From Phosphoribacter sp037045045 (GTDB taxonomy: Bacteria; Actinomycetota; Actinomycetes; Actinomycetales; Dermatophilaceae), in assembly GCA_037045045.1 (NCBI GenBank), contig JBAOHL010000003.1, positions 372,001-436,000 of the forward strand: 64,000 bases of DNA, written 5' to 3'. Shown here in pieces: positions 8,159 through 17,196 of this stretch (its first letter is position 1; each line of letters opens with the position of its first letter). The position numbers were made by a program, and so were the translations under genes. The notes beneath the pieces were generated by a model, which worked only from the letters and a program-made list of their open reading frames with translations, was not told the DNA's origin and did no database searches.

Positions 8159-8282
8159 GGAGAGCTGTCTTGCCAAGTGGGAATCGCGTCTTATATAGCG
8201 AACCACAAGGCGTGCCGGCGTGGGTCCAGCCCTCGGACCCGGCCGCAGACCCGGACCCAGACCCACGTCAGGCGGTGCGGCC

Positions 8283-9872
8283 TCAGTCGGACAGGTTGAC
8301 CGTGGCGAACCTCGTGTCGCCGATCTCTTCCTCGAGGGCGGTGATCGCCGCGGGCGGGATCTCGCTGTCGAGGGTGAGCACGACGCTCGCTTTCTCGGCG
8401 GACTCCATTCGGCCGATTTGCATCCCGGCGATGTTCACCCCGGCATTGCCGAGCACCCGCCCGACGATCCCCAGGACGCCCGGACGGTCGGCATACGAGT
8501 GAAATGCCATGTGTTGCGAGATAGCGATGTCGAGGTCGTTGCCGTTGATCGAGGTCAACTTAGGCACCTGCTTGGTCCCTGAGAGGGTGGCCGCCACGCT
8601 CACCTGGCGGCCTTCGGGCATCGTGCCCCGAAGCATGACCTGGTTGCGGAACCGTTCCGTACTCGGGTCCTTGACGAGGCGGACCTCGATGTTGCGGTCC
8701 CTGGCCAGCAGCGGGGCGTTGACGTAGGACACTCCCTCGGCGACGACGTCTTGGAACAGACCCTTGAGCGCGGCGAGCTCGAGGACGGCGACGTCGGCGC
8801 CGGCGATAGCCCCGTCGACCTCGACGTCCAACTGGGACGGAGCCCCGCCGGCGATCGCCGTGAAGATCCGGCCCACCGTCTCGGTGAGGGGGATATACGG
8901 GCGGACGTCCTCGTCGATGACACCACCTGAGACGTTGACCGCGTCCGGGACGAGTTCACCGGACAGAGCCAGGCGCACGGACTTGGCCACCGAGACGCCG
9001 GCCTTCTCCTGGGCCTCGTCGGTCGATGCCCCGAGGTGTGGGGTGACGACGACGTTTTCGAAACCGAACAGCGGGGAATCGGTGCACGGTTCCTTGGCGA
9101 ACACGTCGATACCCGCTCCGGCGACCCGCCCCTCGGCGAGGGCGTCGGCGAGGGCTTGCTCGTCGACGATTCCCCCGCGTGCGGCGTTGATGATCCGCAC
9201 CGACGGCTTGACCTTGGTCAGCGCCTCGGCCCCGATGAGCCCGATGGTCTCGGCGGTCTTGGGCAGGTGGACGGTGATGAAGTCCGATTGCTCGAGCAGC
9301 TCGTCGAAGCTGACCAGCCGCACCCCGAGCTGGCCGGCGCGGGTCGGGCCGACGTAGGGGTCGTAGGCGATGACGTTCATCCCGAACCCGGCCAGGCGCT
9401 CGGCCGTGAGCTGGCCGATCCGGCCGAGACCGACGACGCCGACGGTCTTGTCGAACAGCTCGACGCCGCCGTATTTGCTGCGCTTCCAGGCCCCACCCTT
9501 GAGCGACTCGCTGGCCGGAGCGATGTTGCGGGCCGAGGCCAGCAGCAGCCCGACCGCCAGTTCGGCTGCCGAGGTGATATTCGAGGTGGGGGCATTGACG
9601 ACCATCACCCCGGCCTGAGTGGCGGCCTTGACGTCGACGTTGTCAAGGCCCACCCCGGCCCGGGCGACGACCTTGAGCGCCTTGGCGGCGGCGAGCGCCT
9701 CGGCGTCGATCTGCGTGGCCGAGCGGATGAGCACCGCGTCGACGTCGGCGATGGCGGGCAACAGCTCCGCGCGGTCGGCACCGTTGCAGTGGCGGATCTC
9801 GAAGTCGGGACCGAGCGCGTCGATCGTGGCGGGCGAGAGTTCCTCGGCGATGAGGACGACGGGCTTGGTCAC
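8283..9872 (-). CDS. serA: D-3-phosphoglycerate dehydrogenase, long form
   Basis: The 529-residue enzyme makes 3-phosphohydroxypyruvate, the first step of serine synthesis. The N-terminal two-thirds is a D-2-hydroxyacid dehydrogenase with VVGLGRIG Rossmann motif near 145-155, the NAARGGIVDE active-site Arg segment and TPHLGAST with the catalytic His. Then come the intervening (ASB) domain and a C-terminal ACT domain from about residue 455 (HSYADRPGVLGIVGR), the four-domain architecture known from mycobacterial SerA, where serine feeds back. GTG at 9872 follows AAGGA at good spacing. A promoter candidate sits at 9934-9962. The GGGTCC/GGACCC hairpin at 8222-8240, beyond the stop, may end the transcript. 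Confidence 0.94.
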   Translation of the reverse strand: MTKPVVLIAEELSPATIDALGPDFEIRHCNGADRAELLPAIADVDAVLIRSATQIDAEALAAAKALKVVARAGVGLDNVDVKAATQAGVMVVNAPTSNITSAAELAVGLLLASARNIAPASESLKGGAWKRSKYGGVELFDKTVGVVGLGRIGQLTAERLAGFGMNVIAYDPYVGPTRAGQLGVRLVSFDELLEQSDFITVHLPKTAETIGLIGAEALTKVKPSVRIINAARGGIVDEQALADALAEGRVAGAGIDVFAKEPCTDSPLFGFENVVVTPHLGASTDEAQEKAGVSVAKSVRLALSGELVPDAVNVSGGVIDEDVRPYIPLTETVGRIFTAIAGGAPSQLDVEVDGAIAGADVAVLELAALKGLFQDVVAEGVSYVNAPLLARDRNIEVRLVKDPSTERFRNQVMLRGTMPEGRQVSVAATLSGTKQVPKLTSINGNDLDIAISQHMAFHSYADRPGVLGIVGRVLGNAGVNIAGMQIGRMESAEKASVVLTLDSEIPPAAITALEEEIGDTRFATVNLSD

Positions 9873-9933
9873 TGGTGTTCCTTCCGGGTGGGCGGACCGG
9901 ACGATTCGAACGTGTCGGCGGGGCGCAGTCCGG

Positions 9934-9962
9934 AGTCTAGGGGTGTCGCTGCGGCTGACGAA
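9934..9962 (-). promoter_or_regulatory. Candidate serA promoter
   Basis: On the minus strand TTCGTC, a 17-base spacer and TAGACT match a sigma-70-type promoter. Transcription would start about 55 bases before the serA GTG, compatible with the SD found there. Confidence 0.45.
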
Positions 9963-9993
9963 TGGACTCCTCGCCCGGCCCTGGTGAGATCAT

Positions 9994-10440
9994 TCACCGA
10001 CTTCGCCGCAGGACCATGGTTGACACGAGGACCGCCGCCATGCCAATGACGGCCGCGACGACGACCGGCACCCCCACCCCACCGAGCCACGCTTCCGCGA
10101 CGGCGAAGCCGACGGTGGCGTAGATGCCCGCCCACGCGAGCGATCCGACGACGGCCGCTACCTCGAAGCGGACCAACGGCATCCGCAAAACCCCAGAGGC
10201 GAGGTTGACCGCCGTCTGGACCCCGACGGTGAGAAAGCCCAACGCGACGACAGGGGCCCCGAAACGCCGCACGAGCGTCTCGGCCCGGCGCATCGACGGA
10301 CCCTCGAGACGTCTGGCCATGCGGGTGCGCTCCCCGCCCCGGCGCGCCCCTCGGCCCAGCCAATACGTCGCGTTGGCGCGCACCATGGCGCCGAGGAAGA
10401 ACACCACGAACACCCAGCCGAAGGGCCAGTCCTGGAACAT
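9994..10440 (-). CDS. DedA/VTT-family-like small membrane protein
   Basis: About 148 residues with three to four predicted membrane segments. The segment RRAETLVRRFGAPVVALGFLTVG followed by VNLASGVLRMP resembles the core of DedA (VTT domain) proteins, in which a loop FGAPAVFLGRFVPGVR-type motif precedes GxxxM. The family acts in lipid scrambling or proton-dependent homeostasis. The protein is shorter than a full DedA (about 200 residues), so it may be a reduced member. ATG at 10440 is used, with GGGAG thirteen bases upstream; a GTG at 10467 would add nine residues. It lies after the acyl-CoA ligase gene and before serA, all on the minus strand. Confidence 0.6.
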   Translation of the reverse strand: MFQDWPFGWVFVVFFLGAMVRANATYWLGRGARRGGERTRMARRLEGPSMRRAETLVRRFGAPVVALGFLTVGVQTAVNLASGVLRMPLVRFEVAAVVGSLAWAGIYATVGFAVAEAWLGGVGVPVVVAAVIGMAAVLVSTMVLRRSR

Positions 10441-10577
10441 CAGTGTTCGGCTCCCGGCACGGAGCACACCCTACGGGCACCGGCTGAATGACTGACCCGA
10501 GTTGCCTGACCAGGCCCGACTCGCGCGCACCGGCCGCCGATCTTGCCCGGGCGTTCGAGCCTGACTGGTCGGCGCAG

Positions 10578-12110
10578 CTACCGGCCCCCGAGCTCCTCGC
10601 GGAGTTGGTACTTGAGCACCTTGCCGGTGGGGTTGCGCGGCAAGGCCTCGACGAGGTGCAAGCGACCGGGCAGCTTGTAGCGAGCCAGGTGGGCCGTGGC
10701 ATACTCGCGCAGTTGCTCGAGGGTCACCGTCTGGCCCGGCTTTGTCGCGACCACGGCGGTGACGGCCTCCCCCCACTTGGCGTCGGCCAGGCCGATGACG
10801 GCGACCTCGGCCACGGCGGGATGACCGAACAGCACGCTCTCGACCTCGGCCGGGTAGACGTTCTCGCCACCGCTGATGACCATGTCCTTGAGCCGGTCGA
10901 CGATGTACACGAACCCGTCCTCGTCGTACTGGCCGACATCGCCGGTGTGGAACCAGCCACCGGCGTCGATGGCGGCAGCCGTCGCGTCCGGGCGGTTCCA
11001 GTAGCCCTTGGTGATGTTCGGCCCGCGCAGGCACACCTCGCCGCGTTGCCCCGGCTCGGTGACCGTCGTGCCGTGCTCGTCGACGAGCTTGGCCTCGATG
11101 TACAGGTGCGGCTGGCCCGCGGCACCGAGCTTGTCGAGGGCGAACTCGGCGACGAGGAAGATCGCCGCCGGCGCCGTTTCGGTGAGCCCGTAGCCCTGCA
11201 ACACCCCGATGCCCCGGTCGGCGAAGGTCCGCAGCAGGGGCTCGGGCGCGGGCGCCCCACCGCTGACCGCGATCCGCACGGTGGACAGGTCGGCGTCGGC
11301 GAACGTCGGCAGTTGGCTCAACGCGATGAACATCGCCGGGACGCCGAAGAGGGTCTTCACCTGGTAGCGGACGATGTCGTCGAGGGTTGCCTGCGGGTCG
11401 AACGAGCGGTGCAGGACGACCTCGCCGCCGCGCATCCACGTGATGCCGATCATGAAGTTGAGTCCGGCGATGTGGAACAACGGCGAGAAGGCAAGGGTGA
11501 CGTCGTCGGCGTGGATGTCGATCCACGAGAGCATCGCGACGTTGCTGAGCCAGATGTTCTCGTGGCTGAGCATGACGCCCTTGGGGTGACCGGTCGTGCC
11601 CGAGGTGTACATGATGACCGAGAGTTCCTCGGGCCGGTTGACGTCCGGGGCCGGGAGCGGGTCGGTGCCCTCGAGGAGCGCCTCGTAGGAATCCCAGCCG
11701 TCCGGGGCGGCCTCCACGCCGATGAAGCGCCGGACCGGCAAATCGCCCCGGATCGCGTCGATCGCGGCCTGGCTGTCCGTGCCGCCCACGATGGTGTGCG
11801 AACCGGCGTCGCCGAGGATGAAGGCCAGTTCGGGCCCGGCGAGGCGGAAGTTCAGCGGCACGTAGACCGCACCGATCCGCGACGCGGCGAGCCACGTCTC
11901 GAGCGCGGCCGGATGGTTGACGCCGACGTAGGACACCCGGTCGCCGTGGTTCACGCCCCCGGCTCGAAGCGCTGCGGCCAGCCGGTCGACGCGCTCGGTG
12001 ATTTCGGCGAAGGTCCACGTGCGGCCCTCGAAGGTCAGGGCGCGGCGGCGCGGCGAGCGGGCCGCACGCGAGGCGAACCACGCGCCGACGGAGACGTCCG
12101 GCAACGGCAT
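10578..12110 (-). CDS. Fatty-acyl-CoA synthetase (AMP-binding, ANL superfamily)
   Basis: The 510-residue protein has the ANL superfamily motifs in order: the P-loop YTSGTTGHPKG near 170-180, QGYGLTE near 305, HTGDVGQYDEDG near 395-405, the hinge DRLKDMVISGGENV near 410-425 and the catalytic Lys497 in NPTGKVLK. It activates a carboxylic acid to the acyl-CoA through an acyl-adenylate; the motif set fits medium- or long-chain fatty acids, but chain length cannot be read. SD AGGAG lies seven bases before ATG 12110. The WS/DGAT gene lies directly upstream on the same strand with an 85-base gap, so the pair may supply and use acyl-CoA for storage lipid. Confidence 0.9.
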   Translation of the reverse strand: MPLPDVSVGAWFASRAARSPRRRALTFEGRTWTFAEITERVDRLAAALRAGGVNHGDRVSYVGVNHPAALETWLAASRIGAVYVPLNFRLAGPELAFILGDAGSHTIVGGTDSQAAIDAIRGDLPVRRFIGVEAAPDGWDSYEALLEGTDPLPAPDVNRPEELSVIMYTSGTTGHPKGVMLSHENIWLSNVAMLSWIDIHADDVTLAFSPLFHIAGLNFMIGITWMRGGEVVLHRSFDPQATLDDIVRYQVKTLFGVPAMFIALSQLPTFADADLSTVRIAVSGGAPAPEPLLRTFADRGIGVLQGYGLTETAPAAIFLVAEFALDKLGAAGQPHLYIEAKLVDEHGTTVTEPGQRGEVCLRGPNITKGYWNRPDATAAAIDAGGWFHTGDVGQYDEDGFVYIVDRLKDMVISGGENVYPAEVESVLFGHPAVAEVAVIGLADAKWGEAVTAVVATKPGQTVTLEQLREYATAHLARYKLPGRLHLVEALPRNPTGKVLKYQLREELGGR

Positions 12111-12195
12111 ACAAGACTCCTGGGTGATGCGACGAGGAAGGGCTGATCCGCGAGCAAACAGAAGGCCGAACGACGGGTATGCCCCGAGCTGGCAG

Positions 12196-13779
12196 TCAGC
12201 CGGACGACGCGGCGTCCTTGACGGCCCGCAGGCTCCCCCGCGTGCGCGCCGGCCGCCGGCCGGGGCGAGCAGGGGCGCTCGGCGCGGAGTTCGCGGCCTC
12301 CGCCGCGGCCAGGGTCTCGGCCAGCGACTCCCCCATGTAGCCGATGAGCGGGGTGAGGTCCACGACTTGCTCCGGCGACCCCATGAACCCGAAGCACATC
12401 CGGTCGCAGTAACTCTGCAGGGTGATGTTGATCCCGCCGCCGGCCGAAAGGAACGACGCCGGCCAGACGCCCTTGACCTTGACGCCGTCGATGAACTCCG
12501 GCTCGGACGGCCCGCGGACGTTGGATACGACGACGTTGTAGGGGACCTTGGACAGCGCCTCGGACTTGACCATGAGGCGCATCGGCAGGCTGATGAGCCC
12601 CGGCGGGAGGAACTTGCTCAGCGTGGGAATCAAGCCGATGGGCAGCGCATCGAAGCTCGACTTGGCGGCCTTGACCGCGCGGCTCGCGGCCCGGACCCGG
12701 GCGATCGGGTCGGCGAGGTGGACCGGGTATTCCGCGAAGACCATCATCACGTAGTTGGCCCACTTGACCTTCTCCTTCCCGGTGCGGATCGACACCGGGA
12801 TGTTGACGATCAGGGGCTTGTCGACCGGCAGCTTGCGGTCGATGAGGTATCGACGCACCGCGCCGGCCGTCACGCCGAGTACGGCGTCGTTGATCGTGCC
12901 GCCGAGCAGTTTGCCGACTCGACGCAGGTCCTCCAACGGCAGGTCGGCGAAGACGAAGGTCCGGTGCGAGGTGACCCGCCCGTTGAAGGGCATGTCCGGC
13001 ACGTTCATCGTCGGCATGTACGGCGCGAGTTCGGCGGCCCCCCCGTCCCGCAGTCGCGGGTTGACGAACGAGGCCACGGCTCCGGTGAGTTCGCCCGGCA
13101 TGAGCCGCAGCGGGGTCACGGCCAGCGCGAGCAGACCCTTCTCGCGCAACGTCGTCCGGGCCCACCCGCCCGCGCTTTTGGCGAGCTTGGCCAGGTCCAG
13201 GGGCATCTGGGCGAGGCCGGCGACCTCACGCACGACCATCTCGGGGTCACCGAAACGAGGCTGCTGGAACGGGTGGACCTCCGGCACCATCGGGCCCTTC
13301 GGGTGGTCTTGCAGCAGGTCCCAGACGACCGGCATCGAGCCGCCGTCGACGACGAGGTGGTGGATGCGCAGCAACAGCGCCACGCTGCCGTCCTCGAGGC
13401 CCTTGATCACCATGAGGTGCCACAGCGGCCGGTCCTCGGGCAGCTGGGTGCTGCTCATCAGGCGGGACACCTCGGCCGCCAACTGCTCGCGGGTGCCGGG
13501 CTGGGGCAGGCTCAGGGTGTCGACGTGCGCGTCGAGGTCGATGCGGGCGGGCTCGCCGAGGTAGTCGTGCAGGACGCCGAACGGGGACTTGATGACCTTG
13601 CGGCTCAGCGGCGGGAGGTACTGCAGGCGCTCGGCCAGCCGGGTGCGCATGAAGTCCGCGTCGGGCGCCACCCGACCGTCCTCGGCAGGTTCGAGCAAGA
13701 GCAGGCCACCGAGGATGGCGTTGGTTGTCTCGGTGTCCATGCCGACGAACATCGAATCCAGCGCGGTGAGACGTTGCAT
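12196..13779 (-). CDS. Wax ester synthase/diacylglycerol acyltransferase (WS/DGAT)
   Basis: The 527-residue protein has the WS/DGAT hallmark HHLVVDG at 140-146 (HHxxxDG, catalytic His141), an N-terminal MQRLTALDSMF typical of the family and the C-terminal NVRGP-type segment VVSNVRGPSEPEF. It moves an acyl chain from acyl-CoA to diacylglycerol or a fatty alcohol, making triacylglycerol or wax ester storage lipid at the membrane. ATG at 13779 follows GGAGG eight bases upstream, and this decides against the GTG at 13818. It sits next to an acyl-CoA ligase gene. The C-terminal 40 residues are Ala/Arg/Pro-rich and probably disordered. Confidence 0.9.
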   Translation of the reverse strand: MQRLTALDSMFVGMDTETTNAILGGLLLLEPAEDGRVAPDADFMRTRLAERLQYLPPLSRKVIKSPFGVLHDYLGEPARIDLDAHVDTLSLPQPGTREQLAAEVSRLMSSTQLPEDRPLWHLMVIKGLEDGSVALLLRIHHLVVDGGSMPVVWDLLQDHPKGPMVPEVHPFQQPRFGDPEMVVREVAGLAQMPLDLAKLAKSAGGWARTTLREKGLLALAVTPLRLMPGELTGAVASFVNPRLRDGGAAELAPYMPTMNVPDMPFNGRVTSHRTFVFADLPLEDLRRVGKLLGGTINDAVLGVTAGAVRRYLIDRKLPVDKPLIVNIPVSIRTGKEKVKWANYVMMVFAEYPVHLADPIARVRAASRAVKAAKSSFDALPIGLIPTLSKFLPPGLISLPMRLMVKSEALSKVPYNVVVSNVRGPSEPEFIDGVKVKGVWPASFLSAGGGINITLQSYCDRMCFGFMGSPEQVVDLTPLIGYMGESLAETLAAAEAANSAPSAPARPGRRPARTRGSLRAVKDAASSG

Positions 13780-13985
13780 GGGCGGACCCTCCGGTGACGC
13801 GGGCGACGGTTTCGTCACCTAGTCTGCGGTCCGGGCCGGCGCCACGGCACTGGGGGTGGCGACGGTTGCGCCCAGCGGCATGGCCGCGGGCCTGCTGCCG
13901 GGCCGGACGGCGTGGATCCGACGCGGCCCGCGAGCCGGCGCGGGCCGGGCGGAAAGAACCTCGCGAGAGCCCGGTCGCCAGCGCG

Positions 13986-14672
13986 TCACGACGTCACTCC
14001 CTGCGCCAGCAGGCCATCAGCCGCCTCGCGTGGCCCGGGTGCCGGGATGCCCCGCAGGGCGAGCCAACCGGCGAGGGAGATCTCCCAGCAGAACAGCGGA
14101 ACGGCGAGCAGCGGCTGCGGGCTGGCCAGGCCGAACATGACGACGATGTTCATCGCCGCGACGATCAGGGCTCCGGCGATGCCAAGCAGCGGAATCCAGC
14201 GGGCCACGAGGCGCCGTCGTAGCAGCAACGAGGCCAACACCAGGGCATTCACCGGGTTGACCAGCCCGGGACCGACGAGAAAGGTCCAGTCGTGGAGCAG
14301 GTGGAGCGCCTCACCGATGCCCTCGCCAAGACCAGGATCCCCCGTCGCCGAAGGTCGGGCCACCACCGGCAGGATCGCGACCACCCCGACGAGGATGACC
14401 GACGCCTCGAGGGTGCGCAGCGCGGCATACCCGAGGGCGGAGCCGGGCCCGTGCTCGCGTAACAGGGGATACAGGGCGATGGCCGTCCCGACGACCGCGA
14501 CGGCGAGCACGATTTCGAGTAACGCTGCCGTGAGCACCGATGGGCGCCCGGCGAGCGCGGCAGTCGCGTCCTGAGCCGAGCCACCGTAGAGCGGCACGGC
14601 AGCGACGGAGGTCACCCACGTGACGGCGTAGAGCGCCGCAGCGACGAGGGCCAGACGACGGGAGGGGGACAC
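13986..14672 (-). CDS. DUF4386-type integral membrane protein
   Basis: The 228-residue protein has about six hydrophobic segments, and residues such as the GYAALRTLEA and GLVNPVNALVLASLL stretches match the DUF4386 family, whose role is unknown. GTG at 14672 is selected because AAGGAG lies seven bases upstream; a longer frame from 14744 would read through the operators. It is divergent from the TetR gene at 14773, with two identical-pattern operators between them, so this membrane protein is the likely regulated target. It may protect against a membrane-active compound, but that is inference from the regulator type only. Confidence 0.75.
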   Translation of the reverse strand: MSPSRRLALVAAALYAVTWVTSVAAVPLYGGSAQDATAALAGRPSVLTAALLEIVLAVAVVGTAIALYPLLREHGPGSALGYAALRTLEASVILVGVVAILPVVARPSATGDPGLGEGIGEALHLLHDWTFLVGPGLVNPVNALVLASLLLRRRLVARWIPLLGIAGALIVAAMNIVVMFGLASPQPLLAVPLFCWEISLAGWLALRGIPAPGPREAADGLLAQGVTS

Positions 14673-14694
14673 GGACGGCTCCTTGGACTCTGAG

Positions 14695-14709
14695 GTGTAC
14701 GACGTACAC
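14695..14709. promoter_or_regulatory. Operator 1 of the TetR/DUF4386 divergent pair
   Basis: GTGTAC-GAC-GTACAC is a perfect inverted repeat with a three-base centre. It lies downstream of the minus-strand promoter and just upstream of the plus-strand -35. Confidence 0.88.
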
Positions 14710-14738
14710 TTGCACTCGGCAGATGGTAGGTGTACGCT
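14710..14738 (+). promoter_or_regulatory. Candidate promoter of the TetR gene
   Basis: TTGCAC (14710-14715), a 17-base spacer and TACGCT (14733-14738) point towards the TetR gene. The -10 lies inside operator 2, so autorepression is expected. Confidence 0.55.
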
Positions 14739-14752
14739 GTACACTCAGTCAA
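14723..14752 (-). promoter_or_regulatory. Candidate promoter of the DUF4386 gene
   Basis: On the minus strand TTGACT (14752-14747), an 18-base spacer and TACCAT (14728-14723) point to the DUF4386 gene. Operator 2 fills the spacer. Confidence 0.55.
14730..14744. promoter_or_regulatory. Operator 2 of the TetR/DUF4386 divergent pair
   Basis: GTGTAC-GCT-GTACAC repeats the arms of operator 1 exactly, 35 bases away centre to centre. It overlaps both divergent promoters. Confidence 0.88.
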
Positions 14753-14772
14753 GTCGGAACGGTGGGAGACCT

Positions 14773-15483
14773 ATGCCGCGCATCTCGCGGGCTCCGTTGA
14801 GCCGGGCGGAAGTCCTTCGTTCCGGCGTCGCACTGGCCGACGCCGAGGGTCTCGATGCCGTGACGATGCGCCGACTCGGCGAGCTGCTCGGTGTGGTCCC
14901 GATGGCCCTCTACAAGCACGTGAGCGACAAGGAGGACCTCGTCGCAGGGATGGTCGACGTCCTCGTCGAGGAGATGACGGTGCCGCCGACCGGGCGGGCG
15001 AGTCAGTGGCAGGCCTTGGTCCGGGAAGCGCTTCACGGTGCTCGTGCCGTCATTTCGGCGCACCCGTGGGCGCGTCGGGCCATCGAATCCCGGACCGCGC
15101 GCACGCCGGCGGTACTCCATCACATGGAGCGAGTGAGCGCGATCTTCCTGGCGGCTGGCTTCACGCCGGACCTCACCCACCACGTCATGCACCTGCTGGG
15201 AAACCGGATCTGGGGCTTCAGTCCGGAGCTGTTTGCCGACGACTCGGGCTCGGCGGCGCCGGCGGCAACGACCCGGCGTTCACGAGGAGCTGTCCCGGAT
15301 CCGGCCGACTATCCGGCGATCCTCGCCATCGCGGCCGACGCCCGGGCCCGCCGCCCGGAAGCGCCGGGGTGCGACGATGACTTCGAGTTCGACTTCGCCC
15401 TCGACGTCATTCTCGACGGGGTGGCCCGACTGCGACGTCGGCGATGGGTCTCTGACGGAGGGCCGGGCGACGAATGTCCCTAG
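14773..15483 (+). CDS. TetR-family transcriptional regulator
   Basis: The 236-residue protein has a TetR helix-turn-helix at about 28-52 (AVTMRRLGELLGVVPMALYKHV), close to classic TetR, and a ligand-binding C-terminal domain of the TetR_C type. ATG at 14773 follows GGGAG. Two perfect 15-base inverted repeats in the 100-base intergenic region are the obvious binding sites, so it probably represses itself and the divergent DUF4386 membrane gene. Its stop codon overlaps the stop of the convergent MarR gene by four bases. The acidic CDDDFEFDF stretch near the C-terminus is unusual but lies in the last helices. The inducer is unknown. Confidence 0.88.
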   Translation: MPRISRAPLSRAEVLRSGVALADAEGLDAVTMRRLGELLGVVPMALYKHVSDKEDLVAGMVDVLVEEMTVPPTGRASQWQALVREALHGARAVISAHPWARRAIESRTARTPAVLHHMERVSAIFLAAGFTPDLTHHVMHLLGNRIWGFSPELFADDSGSAAPAATTRRSRGAVPDPADYPAILAIAADARARRPEAPGCDDDFEFDFALDVILDGVARLRRRRWVSDGGPGDECP

Positions 15484-16022
15484 CCCTCGGGACTGATTCG
15501 TAGCAACACCCGATCCAACAGGGCGAGCAGCTGCCCCTGCTCGACCGGCGTGAGCACGCCGAACCACTCGCGTTCGAGAGCGTTCTGCTCCCCGAACGCC
15601 GCCTCGATCTGCACGCGCCCTCGGTCGGTGAGACGGACCTCGACGAGCCGCCGGTCGTGGGGGGAGGTGCGGCGCCTCGCGACCAGCCCGGCCGCCTCGA
15701 GGGTCCGCAGGACCGTCGAAGTCGTCTGCCGGGTCACGCCGGAGTAGCGGGCCAGGTCCCGGGCCTCGACCGGCTCGAACAGCCACACCATGTACAGCAC
15801 CCGGAATCCGCTGTACGTCCACCCCCGAGGGCGGTGGACGAGCCGCTCGGACTCGTGTTGGTGCGCGCTCGCGACCCGGTTGAGGGTGAAGATCAACGCG
15901 ACCGCCAGGGCATCGAGGTCGGCGCGCCGCTCCTTGGTGAATCGCACCGCCGCGTCGCGGAATCGCTCCGTCGGCGTCTCCCCCGACCCACCGGCAGTGT
16001 CCGGCGGCTGCCTGCCCTCCAC
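15480..16022 (-). CDS. MarR-family winged-helix regulator
   Basis: The 180-residue protein has the MarR winged-helix core: RDLARYSGVTRQTTSTVLRTLEAAGLV near 92-118 (recognition helix) and the wing DRRLVEVRLTDRG. Length and helix layout fit the family; the ligand and targets are unknown. GTG at 16022 follows GGGAGG at seven bases. It lies between the convergent TetR gene, sharing four bases at the stops, and the 3' end of ilvC. I see no clear palindrome in front of it. Confidence 0.85.
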   Translation of the reverse strand: MEGRQPPDTAGGSGETPTERFRDAAVRFTKERRADLDALAVALIFTLNRVASAHQHESERLVHRPRGWTYSGFRVLYMVWLFEPVEARDLARYSGVTRQTTSTVLRTLEAAGLVARRRTSPHDRRLVEVRLTDRGRVQIEAAFGEQNALEREWFGVLTPVEQGQLLALLDRVLLRISPEG

Positions 16023-16167
16023 GCGCCGACCTCCCGAGTCCCGAGCTCCGTGTCCGGCCGACTATGACCCACCCTGGCCCACGCCGCAACGGCGCGTCCA
16101 CGCGGGAGCATCGGCCCGACCCGAGCGCCCGGGACGGGTCCGCGGCCTGTCGGCGGTATGCCGCGAC

Positions 16168-17196
16168 TCAGCGCGCGGCGCTGCCCTCGGTGTAGTCCGA
16201 GTCGGCGTCCTTGATCCAACTCATGAGCTTGCGCAGTTCGCGGCCGGTCGCCTCGATGGGGTGCTGAGCGCCCTTGGCCCGCAGCGCCTTGAACTCCGGC
16301 GCCCCGGCGTCCTGGTCGGCGATGAACCGGGCTGCGAAGGCCCCGCTGCGGATGTCGGCGAGCACGCCCTTCATGTTCTCCTTGACGTGCGGGTCGATGA
16401 CCCGTGGCCCGGAGACGTAGTCGCCGTACTCGGCAGTGTCCGACACCGACCAGCGCTGCTTGGCGATGCCGCCCTCGATCATGAGGTCGACGATGAGCTT
16501 GAGCTCGTGCAGGCACTCGAAGTAGGCGACCTCGGGCTGGTAGCCGGCCTCGGTCAGGACCTCGAAGCCGTACATGACCAGCTGCGAGGCGCCGCCGCAC
16601 AGCACGGACTGCTCGCCGAAGAGGTCGGTCTCGCACTCCTCGGTGAACGTCGTCTTGATGCCACCGGCCCGCAGCCCGCCGATGGCCCGGGCGTAGGACT
16701 TCGCGATGTCCCACGCTCGGCCCGAGGCGTCCTGCTCGACGCAGACGAGCACCGGCACGCCGCGCCCGTCGGAGTACTCGCGGCGCACGAGGTGACCGGG
16801 GCCCTTCGGAGCGACCATGAGGACGTCCGAGGCCGGTTCGGGGGTGATGTAGCCGAACCGGATGTTGAACCCGTGCCCGAACAGCAGGCCGGCGCCCGGC
16901 TTGAGGTTGGGCTTGATCTCCTGCGCGTAGACGTGGCGCTGCACCTGGTCGGGCGTGAGGATGACGACGAGATCGGCCTCGGCGACCGCGTCGGCAACGG
17001 AGAGCACCCGCAACCCCTCGGCCTGCGCCTTCTCCCGGCTCTTGCTGCCTTCGGCGAGCCCGACGCGCACGTCCACTCCCGAGTCGCGCAGGTTGAGGGA
17101 GTGGGCGTGGCCCTGACTCCCGTAGCCGATGACGGCGACCTTGATGCCCTGAATGACGGACAGGTCGGCGTCGTCGTCGTAGATCATGTCGGCCAT
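16168..17196 (-). CDS. ilvC: Ketol-acid reductoisomerase
   Basis: The 342-residue class I enzyme isomerises and reduces 2-acetolactate and 2-aceto-2-hydroxybutyrate with NADPH and Mg2+. The Rossmann motif GYGSQGHAH starts at residue 24, GPGHLVRREY follows near 130, and the C-terminal knotted domain carries the metal-binding TDLFGEQ and CLHELKLIVDLM segments. ATG at 17196 is preferred because AAGGAG is about ten bases upstream; an ATG three codons later is also possible. It is the last gene of ilvB-ilvN-ilvC, 130 bases after ilvN, close enough for one transcript. Confidence 0.95.
   Translation of the reverse strand: MADMIYDDDADLSVIQGIKVAVIGYGSQGHAHSLNLRDSGVDVRVGLAEGSKSREKAQAEGLRVLSVADAVAEADLVVILTPDQVQRHVYAQEIKPNLKPGAGLLFGHGFNIRFGYITPEPASDVLMVAPKGPGHLVRREYSDGRGVPVLVCVEQDASGRAWDIAKSYARAIGGLRAGGIKTTFTEECETDLFGEQSVLCGGASQLVMYGFEVLTEAGYQPEVAYFECLHELKLIVDLMIEGGIAKQRWSVSDTAEYGDYVSGPRVIDPHVKENMKGVLADIRSGAFAARFIADQDAGAPEFKALRAKGAQHPIEATGRELRKLMSWIKDADSDYTEGSAAR

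Noticed and set aside
8170..8197. Plus-strand promoter TTGCCA-16-TATATA
   Set aside because: It points into the 3' end of the convergent serA gene with no supported plus-strand product; kept only as an alternative note for leuB.
9895..9950. tRNA-like T-loop (GTTCGAATC on the minus strand)
   Set aside because: The flanking five bases do not pair, and no acceptor or anticodon arm can be drawn.
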